Shown one piece after another: positions 1 through 5,420 of a stretch of DNA of 5,526 nucleotides (the stretch's first letter is position 1; each line of letters starts with the position of its first letter). Below the pieces are notes generated by a model. It saw only the letters and a list, made by a program, of their open reading frames with translations. It made no database searches and was not told the DNA's origin. Origin of the DNA: Pseudomonadota bacterium (lineage in GTDB: Bacteria; Pseudomonadota; Alphaproteobacteria; Rhizobiales; Xanthobacteraceae); contig JAEZMI010000182.1 in NCBI GenBank assembly GCA_023414975.1, positions 1-5,526 on the forward strand, read 5' to 3'. Made by a program: the position numbers and the translations under genes.

Positions 1-20
1 GTCTACAACCGCAACTGAGA

Positions 21-40
21 CAGCCGCCCGGCGGGGGCTG
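21..40 (+). terminator. Possible hairpin upstream of kdsD
   Basis: CAGCC at 21-25 pairs with GGCTG at 36-40. One internal mismatch and two further C-G pairs leave a four-base loop. It sits three bases after an in-frame TGA at 16-18 that could end a plus-strand gene entering from the left, so it may be that gene's terminator. No real T run follows (the next bases are CTTACACTCC), so an intrinsic terminator is only weakly supported. It could instead lie in the kdsD leader. The rest of 1-155 shows no recognisable gene, and I could not find a convincing promoter there. Confidence 0.25.
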
Positions 41-155
41 CTTACACTCCCGTCGCCGGACTTCCATTTCGCAGCATCCATTGCATCGCCGGCCAAGGGC
101 GCTTATTGACGCCTGCCATGGTTGTCGCCGCCAGCGTGCGGCGCCGATCGCGAGC

Positions 156-161
156 AAGGAG
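156..161 (+). promoter_or_regulatory. Shine-Dalgarno that sets the kdsD start
   Basis: AAGGAG at 156-161 lies seven bases before an in-frame GTG at 169, and thirteen bases before the ATG at 175. The reading frame stays open further upstream to TTG 106, but nothing resembling a ribosome binding site precedes that codon. The usual family length also argues against the longer start. GTG 169 is therefore preferred and ATG 175 is the alternative. Confidence 0.6.
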
Positions 162-168
162 TATCGCT

Positions 169-1185
169 GTGGGTATGGTCCAATCGGAGAAGGCGCCCGC
201 CGCCGGCATCTCCCGCCAGGACGATCCGTTGCGTGCCAGCCTTCAACGGACCCTCTCCATCGAGGCAAACGGCCTCGCCGCGCTCGCGCAGGCCATGGAC
301 GGCCCGCTGGGCGACTCCATGGAGCGCGCCATCCGAACGATCGAGGTGGCGCGCGGCCGCATCATCGTGACGGGCATGGGCAAAAGCGGGCATATCGGCC
401 GTAAACTTGCGGCGACGCTCGCCTCGACCGGCACACCGTCGCTCTTCATGCATGCCGCCGAGGCGAGCCATGGCGATCTCGGCATGGTCACGCCCGACGA
501 TGTGCTGCTGGCCCTATCCTGGTCCGGCGAAACCGCCGAACTGAGCGACGTCGTGCATTACGCCCGGCGTTTCGCGGTGCCGCTGATCGCCCTCACCTGC
601 AACGTCGAGAGCACGCTCGGCCGCGCCGCCGACGTGGTGCTAGCCCTGCCCAAGGTCGAGGAAGCCTGCCCGAACGGGCTTGCACCCACCACCTCCACCC
701 TCCTCCAGCTCGCCGCCGGTGACGCGCTTGCGGTCACGCTGCTGGAGCGGCGCGGCTTCTCCGCGTCCGATTTCCGTGTGTTCCACCCCGGCGGCAAGCT
801 GGGCGCGCGTCTGCTGAAGGTCGCCGACCTGATGCATGGCGAGGACAACGTGCCACTGGTCCCGCGCGGCACACCGATGAGCGCCGCGCTAATCGAGATC
901 ACCAGCAAGCGCTTCGGCTGCTGCGGGGTCGTCGAGACCGATGGCCGGCTGGTCGGCATCGTAACGGACGGCGACCTGCGCCGGCACATGAGCGGCGATC
1001 TTCTCGGCCATCCGGTCGAGACGGTGATGACGGCGTCCCCGCTCACCGTGAGTCCCGACGAACTCGCCAGCGCCGCTCTCGGCCGCATGAGCCGGACGCA
1101 GATCACCGTGCTCTTTGCCGTGCGCGACGGCGTGCCGGTCGGCATCCTCCACATCCACGATCTTCTGCGCGCCGGCGTCATCTGA
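169..1185 (+). CDS. kdsD: D-arabinose-5-phosphate isomerase (KpsF/GutQ family)
   Basis: A cytoplasmic aldose-ketose isomerase that interconverts D-ribulose-5-phosphate and D-arabinose-5-phosphate, the first step of Kdo synthesis. The 338-aa product (from GTG 169) has the family layout: an N-terminal SIS domain (about residues 55-190) and two C-terminal CBS domains (about 218-275 and 283-338). The SIS core reads GMGKSGHIGRK and HGDLGMVTP. The residues matching E. coli KdsD Lys59, His88, Glu111, Glu152 and His193 are all present at a constant offset of 13: K72, H101, E124, E165 (in EACPNGLAPTTST) and H206 (in FHPGGKLG). This indicates an active enzyme. E. coli KdsD has 328 residues. kdsA follows 30 bases later and uses the pathway's product, so the two are probably cotranscribed. 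A capsule-type KpsF or the GutQ paralogue has the same architecture, but the kdsA neighbour favours kdsD. Starting at ATG 175 instead would remove two residues. Confidence 0.95.
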   Translation: MGMVQSEKAPAAGISRQDDPLRASLQRTLSIEANGLAALAQAMDGPLGDSMERAIRTIEVARGRIIVTGMGKSGHIGRKLAATLASTGTPSLFMHAAEASHGDLGMVTPDDVLLALSWSGETAELSDVVHYARRFAVPLIALTCNVESTLGRAADVVLALPKVEEACPNGLAPTTSTLLQLAAGDALAVTLLERRGFSASDFRVFHPGGKLGARLLKVADLMHGEDNVPLVPRGTPMSAALIEITSKRFGCCGVVETDGRLVGIVTDGDLRRHMSGDLLGHPVETVMTASPLTVSPDELASAALGRMSRTQITVLFAVRDGVPVGILHIHDLLRAGVI

Positions 1186-1215
1186 CCACGGCCCCCTGCC
1201 CCGCGAGGACCTCCC

Positions 1216-2064
1216 ATGAGCGGTATTCCCGCCAATGCCACCGTCACCCTCGGCGAGGTGCGCTTCGGCAACCATCTGCCGCTCGCGCTCATTGCCGGGC
1301 CATGCCAGATGGAAAGCCGCGATCACGCGCTGGAGTGCGCCGCCGCGATCAAGGAAATTGCCACGCGCCGCGGGGTTGGCGTGGTGTTCAAGACCTCGTT
1401 CGACAAGGCCAATCGCACCTCCATCAAGGGCGCGCGCGGCATGGGGCTCGAGGCGGCCCTGCCGGTTTTCGCCGAGATACGCGAGCGCTATGGCATGCCG
1501 GTGCTGACGGATGTGCATGAGAACGAGCAGTGCGCCGTGGTCGCCGAGGTGGTCGACGTGCTGCAAATCCCGGCCTTTCTCTGCCGGCAGACGGACCTGC
1601 TGATCGCCGCCGCCGCCACAGGCAAGGTGGTGAATGTGAAAAAGGGCCAGTTCCTCGCTCCCTGGGACATGAAGAACGTGGTTTCCAAGCTGACGGAGTC
1701 CGGCAATCCGAACGTGCTCGTGACGGAGCGCGGCGCCTCCTTCGGCTACAATACGCTGGTGACGGACATGCGGAGCTTGCCGATCATGGCCGAGCAGACC
1801 GGCGCGCCGGTGATCTTCGATGCCACGCATGCGGTGCAGCCGCCCGGCGGGCAGGGCACCTCGTCGGGAGGCCAGCGCGAATTCGTGCCGGTGCTCGCCC
1901 GCGCGGCGGTGGCCGTGGGCGTTGCCGGCGTGTTCGTCGAAACGCACCCGGACCCGGACAAGGCCCCCTCCGATGGCCCGAACATGGTACCGCTCAACCA
2001 GTTCGAGGCGCTTGTCGCCCGGCTGCAGGCCTTCGACGCGCTGGCCAAAGGACAGGCCGCCTGA
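1216..2064 (+). CDS. kdsA: 3-deoxy-8-phosphooctulonate (Kdo-8-P) synthase, metal-type
   Basis: A cytoplasmic TIM-barrel enzyme that condenses phosphoenolpyruvate with arabinose-5-phosphate to give Kdo-8-phosphate, the second step toward the LPS inner-core sugar. The 282-aa length matches the family. Signature segments are AGPCQMESRD (27-36), FKTSFDKANRTS, LTDVHE, PAFLCRQTDLL, VNVKKGQF, FGYNTLVTDMR and FDATHAVQ. Residue 30 is cysteine where the metal-independent E. coli enzyme has Asn26. The other three ligands of the metal-dependent class are present as H205, E242 and D253, with spacing close to that of Aquifex Cys11/His185/Glu222/Asp233. I therefore infer a divalent-metal-dependent enzyme. 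GAGGA at 1205-1209 lies six bases before ATG 1216 and supports the start. The gene follows kdsD by 30 bases, and its TGA overlaps the ATG of the next gene by one base. Confidence 0.96.
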   Translation: MSGIPANATVTLGEVRFGNHLPLALIAGPCQMESRDHALECAAAIKEIATRRGVGVVFKTSFDKANRTSIKGARGMGLEAALPVFAEIRERYGMPVLTDVHENEQCAVVAEVVDVLQIPAFLCRQTDLLIAAAATGKVVNVKKGQFLAPWDMKNVVSKLTESGNPNVLVTERGASFGYNTLVTDMRSLPIMAEQTGAPVIFDATHAVQPPGGQGTSSGGQREFVPVLARAAVAVGVAGVFVETHPDPDKAPSDGPNMVPLNQFEALVARLQAFDALAKGQAA

Positions 2065-2453
2065 TGGGGCCGGCCGGCACGCCCGCCTCCGCCTCTCGGC
2101 CGCCGCGCTGGATTGAGTCGCTGGCGCGTTTCGGCGCGCTCACCTGCCTCGTCGCCCTGCCGCTGCTGTCGCTCCTGCCGGCTGACGTTGTTGAGCGTAC
2201 CGGCGCTGGAAAGAACCTGGAACACGCGGTGGCCTATGGCGGCACGGCATTCCTGCTGGCGCTGGGCGTCGCCACCCCGCGCAACCGCCTGATCGCCACG
2301 CTGGCGTTGATCGGACTTGCCGCGCTGCTGGAGACCGCGCAAAGCTTCACCGCCACGCGCAGCGCCGAAGTCGCACAGTTCGTCGCCGGCACGCTCGGCA
2401 GTCTGGCAGGCCTCGTCGCCGGCCTGATGGTCCGCCGTCTGCTCGCGCGCTGA
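2064..2453 (+). CDS. VanZ-like small membrane protein
   Basis: A 129-aa, strongly hydrophobic protein with about four predicted membrane segments near residues 22-39, 52-70, 75-93 and 103-123, and an arginine-rich cytosolic-looking C-terminus (RRLLAR). Conserved VanZ-family positions can be seen: a short polar loop then N-L-E-H with Tyr58 (51-58), and E90, Q93, R99 and E102 in the third-helix/loop region. VanZ itself gives low-level teicoplanin resistance by an unclear mechanism, and most bacterial homologues have no assigned role, so resistance should not be assumed. The ATG at 2064 shares its A with the kdsA TGA, and AAAGGA at 2047-2052 inside kdsA can serve as ribosome binding site, so translation is probably coupled to kdsA. 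The frame is open much further upstream within kdsA, but that region is only the shadow of kdsA. Its place in the unit suggests an envelope-related role, which is inference. Confidence 0.8.
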   Translation: MGPAGTPASASRPPRWIESLARFGALTCLVALPLLSLLPADVVERTGAGKNLEHAVAYGGTAFLLALGVATPRNRLIATLALIGLAALLETAQSFTATRSAEVAQFVAGTLGSLAGLVAGLMVRRLLAR

Positions 2454-2467
2454 TCTCCGGAAGCAGC

Positions 2468-2508
2468 AGCGCCGCGGTGGCATTTGCCCCGCGGCGCTCA
2501 GCGCTTTT
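2468..2508 (+). terminator. Intrinsic terminator of the kdsD-kdsA-vanZ-like unit
   Basis: AGCGCCGCGG at 2468-2477 is perfectly complementary to CCGCGGCGCT at 2489-2498. Within the loop, GGC (2479-2481) can pair with GCC (2486-2488) past one bulged T, leaving an ATTT tetraloop. TTTT follows at 2505-2508 after six intervening bases, so the T run is short and slightly displaced. It lies 14 bases past the stop of the VanZ-like gene. In the minus direction the hairpin is equally stable but is followed by no T run, so it fits best as the plus-strand terminator. It may still hinder transcription arriving from the phosphomannomutase gene. Confidence 0.65.
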
Positions 2509-2526
2509 GAGGGCAATCGCCTCAAA
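2506..2526. repeat. Inverted repeat across the phosphomannomutase stop
   Basis: TTTGAGG at 2506-2512 and CCTCAAA at 2520-2526 form a perfect 7-bp stem with a seven-base loop. The right arm contains the minus-strand TGA (2524-2522) of the phosphomannomutase gene, and the left arm uses the T run of the neighbouring plus-strand terminator. In the minus direction no T run follows immediately, so it may act only with the larger hairpin at 2468-2498, or as an mRNA 3'-end stabiliser. Its function is unproven. Confidence 0.4.
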
Positions 2527-4021
2527 GGCTCTGGTTGTAAGCTCCAACTTCCGGGTGGGTGCGCAATACACCGTCCACCAGCTTGAACATGTCGTACATG
2601 CGGGCCTCGGAGACCGGGCTCTCGACCACCACGACCAGTTCCGGCTTGTTGGAGGATGCGCGCACCAAGCCCCAAGAACCGTCTTCAGCGGTCACGCGGA
2701 CGCCGTTCACCGTCACGATATCCCGGATCGCCTGACCGTCGATCTTGCCGCCGCTGGCGGCGAGGTCCTCGAAGTGCTTCACGACGGAAGCAACGACGCC
2801 GTACTTCTTTTCGTCGGGGCAGTGGGGCGACATTGTCGGGGACGACCAGGTCTTCGGCAGCGCGTCACGCAGTTCCGACAGTTTCTTGCCGGGGTTGCGG
2901 TCGAGCATGTCGAGAATGGCGATGGCCGAGACAAGACCATCGTCATAGCCGCGCCCGATCGGCTTGTTGAAGAAATAGTGGCCGGACTTTTCGAAGCCGA
3001 CCAGCGCGCCGCTCTCGTTGACGCGACGCTTCATGTAGGAGTGGCCGGTCTTCCAATAGTCGGTCTTCGCCCCATTGGCGATGAGCACGGGATCGGTGAC
3101 GAAGAGGCCGGTGGACTTCACGTCCACTACGAACTGCGCCTCCGGATAGATCGCTGAAAGATCGCGGGCGAGCATGACGCCCACTTTGTCCGCGAAAATT
3201 TCCTCTCCATGGTCGTCAACTACGCCGCAGCGGTCGCCATCGCCGTCGAAGCCGAGCCCAACATCCGCTCCGGAGGCCAGCACCGCGTCGCGCATCGCGT
3301 GCAGCATCTCCATGTCTTCGGGATTCGGGTTGTACTTAGGGAAGGTGTGATCGAGTTCGGTATCGAGCGGCACCACCTCGACCCCGAGCGCTTCCAGGAT
3401 GCGCGGCGCAAAGGCCCCTGCCGTTCCGTTGCCGCAGGCCGCTACGGCCTTGATCTTGTTCTTCAGCTTCGGGCGATCGGTCAGATCCTTGATGTAGATC
3501 TCGGGGAAGTTTTCGACATAGACATAGCCGCCACCATCGCGGGGCTTGCCGGTGCCGCTGAGGACGATGTCCTTGAGCCGGCTCATCTCATCCGGACCGA
3601 AAGTCATGGGCCGGTTCACGCCCATTTTCACGCCGGTCCAGCCATTGTCGTTATGCGAGGCGGTGACCATCGCGACGCAGGGAATGTCGAGAGCGAACTG
3701 CGCGAAATAAGCCATAGGCGACAAGGCGAGGCCAATGTCGTGCACCTTGATGCCGGCCGCCATCAGCCCCAGCGTCAGCGCCTGCTTGATCGACGAGGAA
3801 TAGCCGCGGAAATCATGGCCGGTAACGACTTCCGGCCGGATTCCCATCTCATGGATGAGCGTGCCGAGGCCGAGGCCGAGCGCCTGCACGCCCATGAGAT
3901 TGAGTTCGCTGCCGAAAAGCCAACGGGCGTCATATTCGCGAAAGCCGGTCGGCTTGACCAGCGGCACGGTCTCATAAGCATAGGTGTTCGGCTTCAGCGA
4001 AGCCTGGGGCAGCGGGAACAT
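2522..4021 (-). CDS. Phosphomannomutase/phosphoglucomutase (alpha-D-phosphohexomutase)
   Basis: A cytoplasmic enzyme interconverting hexose 6- and 1-phosphates (mannose and/or glucose), feeding GDP-mannose or UDP-glucose synthesis for LPS, capsule or exopolysaccharide. All four active-site loops of the superfamily are present in the 499-aa product: the phosphoserine loop TASHNDNGWTG with S122; the metal loop DGDGDR at 259-264; the sugar-specificity loop EKSGH at 344-348 (commonly E-M-S-G-H); and the phosphate-binding loop RASSNKPE starting at R454. It is therefore probably active. The length is somewhat above that of Pseudomonas AlgC (about 460 aa) and fits the longer alphaproteobacterial form. 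The start is ATG 4021, because an AGGAG lies five bases upstream and the in-frame GTG at 4027 falls inside that site. It lies 92 bases downstream of the NDUFAF6-like gene, so it may have its own promoter, and it converges on the Kdo unit. Specificity for mannose versus glucose cannot be read from sequence, so I give no symbol. Confidence 0.93.
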   Translation of the reverse strand: MFPLPQASLKPNTYAYETVPLVKPTGFREYDARWLFGSELNLMGVQALGLGLGTLIHEMGIRPEVVTGHDFRGYSSSIKQALTLGLMAAGIKVHDIGLALSPMAYFAQFALDIPCVAMVTASHNDNGWTGVKMGVNRPMTFGPDEMSRLKDIVLSGTGKPRDGGGYVYVENFPEIYIKDLTDRPKLKNKIKAVAACGNGTAGAFAPRILEALGVEVVPLDTELDHTFPKYNPNPEDMEMLHAMRDAVLASGADVGLGFDGDGDRCGVVDDHGEEIFADKVGVMLARDLSAIYPEAQFVVDVKSTGLFVTDPVLIANGAKTDYWKTGHSYMKRRVNESGALVGFEKSGHYFFNKPIGRGYDDGLVSAIAILDMLDRNPGKKLSELRDALPKTWSSPTMSPHCPDEKKYGVVASVVKHFEDLAASGGKIDGQAIRDIVTVNGVRVTAEDGSWGLVRASSNKPELVVVVESPVSEARMYDMFKLVDGVLRTHPEVGAYNQSL

Positions 4022-4026
4022 CGGCA

Positions 4027-4031
4027 CTCCT
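4027..4031 (-). promoter_or_regulatory. Shine-Dalgarno that sets the phosphomannomutase start
   Basis: On the minus strand AGGAG occupies 4031-4027, leaving five bases before ATG 4021. A GTG at 4027-4025 is in frame and would add two residues, but its first G is the last base of the AGGAG itself, so it cannot be initiated from that site. ATG 4021 is the better start. Confidence 0.65.
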
Positions 4032-4113
4032 GCAGAAGAGGCGGAAAATGTGCAGTTCAGTCACTCGGACAGTTAGCATAATTCATGCCCAACCGCCTGC
4101 GATACACGGATAA

Positions 4114-4965
4114 TCACAGCGCGCGGCGCAAGGCGGCAGCCCCTCTCCAGAGGCGCCAGATTCGCAACATAGCGGGCATTGAGGGCACTTCGATGAAGGG
4201 ATCATGCGCCCGCTTCATCCACGAGAGATCACCCGGCACGAGCATAAGGGGCAGAAAAGCCGGAAGGAGTGCCGCGTCGACGCCCGATAACGCTGCCAGC
4301 GCCTGCTCGTAATGCCGGTGGGCGAGGCCACGCAGATCCCCAAGCGCGGCGCGCAGGGCAGGCGTGGCAGTGCCCGACACGGCGTCCTCGCGCGTCAGCC
4401 CATGTACGGCGAGAATGTCGGCCGGAATGTAGCACTGGCCGCGCCGGGCGTGGAAAGGAAAGGCGCGCAGCAAGCCGCTCACCGCATAGGCGACGCCGGC
4501 GTGGCCGGCGGCATCAGCCGAGCGTGTGTCCGCCGCGCCCGTGAGGATGATGCCGGCCAGGCGTATCAATGCGGATGACGTCTCGCCCGCATAACCTTCG
4601 AGATCGTTCACCGAGGGCATGGGATCGTCATAAAGGTCGAAAATTCGAGCGTCGAGCAGCGCGAAGAAGGTCTCGCGGGGCAGGCGGTAGCGTTCGATGG
4701 TCTCAAGCAGCGCGTCCGCGACGGGATTGGCGCGCACATCCCCCCTCGCCTCCCCGATGAGCGCCTCGCTCCACCATTGCAGCCGGACCTCACCCGCCAT
4801 GGGGTTGGTGATCGCCTCGCGCACACGAGAAACCTCGGCATTGAACGCATGCAGGGCGAAAAGGCCGGCACGCGCCTCCGCTGGGGCGAAAAGGTCGGCG
4901 ATGTAACGGTCGCGGTCGAGATCGCGCACGAGGGCGGCGCAGTAATCGGTATTGCTCTGGATCAT
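4114..4965 (-). CDS. NDUFAF6-like protein with squalene/phytoene synthase fold
   Basis: A 283-aa protein recognisable as squalene/phytoene-synthase-fold by its start (NTDYCAALVRDLDRDRY), EVRLQWWSEAL (59-69) and ARRGQCYIPADI (173-184). Active synthases bind prenyl diphosphates through two aspartate-rich motifs. Here the first region reads FNAEVSRVRE (41-50) and the second LRAFPFHARRG (166-176), with the aspartates missing from both. The second stretch, with LRA-x3-H-x-RR, then IP-x-DI and HG-x3-ED, closely follows my memory of human NDUFAF6, a complex I assembly factor. I infer a non-catalytic assembly factor acting at the inner face of the cytoplasmic membrane rather than HpnC, HpnD or CrtB. 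ATG 4965 is 19 bases past the stop of the NDUFAF3-like gene. There is no clear ribosome binding site before it, so coupled translation is likely. The frame is open further upstream to 5076, but that would overlap the neighbour and break the conserved N-terminus. Confidence 0.85.
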   Translation of the reverse strand: MIQSNTDYCAALVRDLDRDRYIADLFAPAEARAGLFALHAFNAEVSRVREAITNPMAGEVRLQWWSEALIGEARGDVRANPVADALLETIERYRLPRETFFALLDARIFDLYDDPMPSVNDLEGYAGETSSALIRLAGIILTGAADTRSADAAGHAGVAYAVSGLLRAFPFHARRGQCYIPADILAVHGLTREDAVSGTATPALRAALGDLRGLAHRHYEQALAALSGVDAALLPAFLPLMLVPGDLSWMKRAHDPFIEVPSMPAMLRIWRLWRGAAALRRAL

Positions 4966-4984
4966 ACGCGTCGCGCCGGGCCGC

Positions 4985-5362
4985 TCAGGGTAACGCCAGA
5001 AGTGCAGCCGCCACCGGCCGACCCTCGGCGAGGAGCACGTTATAGGTGGAGGCCGCGCCGCGCGTCGGCATCGCATCGACGGAGATGCCCGCGTCGCGCA
5101 ATTGCCAGCGCAGGGCGTCCGGCACGGGCCAGGGGTCCGGCCCAGTGCCGATCAGAAGAAGCTCGATGGCTGTGGCCTGCTCGAAGACGGGCCGCAGCGC
5201 CGCGGCGTCGATCTCGCGCGGCGCACGCGGCGCCCAGGCATGAATGCCCGAGGGCAGCGCCAGGACGGAGCCTTCCGACGCCATGCCGGCGAAATGGAAC
5301 GAACCGCGGCCATAGCCGTCGATCGGCACCTGCTGCGGCAGATGGGCGTCGGGCTTGGCCAT
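4985..5362 (-). CDS. Mth938-like (DUF498) protein, NDUFAF3 relative
   Basis: A 125-aa single-domain protein of the Mth938/DUF498 family, which includes mitochondrial NDUFAF3, a complex I assembly factor. Visible family features are I-D-G-Y-x-x-G-x-F (14-22), an LALPSGIHAW segment (34-43), the hydrophobic strand and turn IELLLIGTG (66-74), then L-R-D-A-G-I-x-V (88-95), T-R-G-A-A-x-T-Y-N (100-108) and EGRPVAAAL (113-121). The same order of GTG, GI-x-V, T-x-x-A-x-T-(F/Y)-N and EGR-x3-AAL occurs in human NDUFAF3 as I recall it. No signal peptide or membrane segment is visible, so it is probably cytoplasmic or peripheral to the membrane. No catalytic role is established for the family. The start ATG 5362 has AGGGGA (5376-5371) eight bases upstream. 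The gene lies 42 bases after secF and 19 before the NDUFAF6-like gene, and these three are probably one transcript. Confidence 0.85.
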   Translation of the reverse strand: MAKPDAHLPQQVPIDGYGRGSFHFAGMASEGSVLALPSGIHAWAPRAPREIDAAALRPVFEQATAIELLLIGTGPDPWPVPDALRWQLRDAGISVDAMPTRGAASTYNVLLAEGRPVAAALLALP

Positions 5363-5399
5363 GGTCGCTATCCCCTGCGCGGCGTCGTTCCAGGTAAAG

Positions 5400-5420
5400 A
5401 CGCCTCAGGGCGTGAGGCGT
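5400..5420 (-). promoter_or_regulatory. Perfect hairpin spanning the secF stop codon
   Basis: ACGCCTCA at 5400-5407 and TGAGGCGT at 5413-5420 form a perfect 8-bp stem with a five-base loop. The secF TGA (5407-5405) lies inside the stem. Read in the direction of transcription the stem is followed by CTTTACC, a short and interrupted T run. It could be a weak terminator or attenuator that lowers expression of the two assembly-factor-like genes relative to secF, or a processing or stability element. Transcribing ribosomes reaching the secF stop would disrupt it. Confidence 0.45.

Noticed and set aside
1..18. Possible last codons (V-Y-N-R-N-stop) of a plus-strand gene entering from the left edge
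   Set aside because: Only five codons are visible. No family can be recognised, and a TGA in any one frame over 18 bases is weak evidence.
81..134. Promoter for kdsD using TTGACG at 106-111 or TTGCAT at 81-86
   Set aside because: At 15-18 base spacing neither has a -10 element matching more than about half of the consensus, so I cannot support a call.
558..1947. Long minus-strand open frames opposite kdsD and kdsA (558-1292 and 889-1947)
   Set aside because: They are shadows of strongly conserved plus-strand genes in GC-rich DNA. Their translations are low-complexity and rich in Arg, His, Ala and Gly, and match no family I recognise.
2064..2453. Glycopeptide (teicoplanin) resistance determinant
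   Set aside because: The VanZ-like family is broad and mostly unrelated to resistance. No vanHAX-type genes are present, and Gram-negative bacteria are generally protected from glycopeptides by the outer membrane.
2477..4081. Plus-strand open frames opposite the phosphomannomutase (2477-3157 and 3209-4081)
   Set aside because: The minus strand carries all four mutase active-site loops. The plus frames are mirror-image artefacts without recognisable motifs or ribosome binding sites.
4076..4088. Small dyad GCAT-AATTC-ATGC upstream of the phosphomannomutase
   Set aside because: The arms are only four bases long and no known operator is recognised, so it is expected by chance.
4114..4965. Annotation as phytoene/squalene synthase (CrtB, HpnC or HpnD)
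   Set aside because: Both catalytic aspartate motifs are missing, and no carotenoid or hopanoid genes are adjacent. The NDUFAF6-like pattern fits better.
4777..5397. Plus-strand open frame of 206 aa across the two NDUFAF-like genes
   Set aside because: It is very Arg/Ala/Pro rich and opposes two recognisable minus-strand proteins, so it is a GC-driven shadow.
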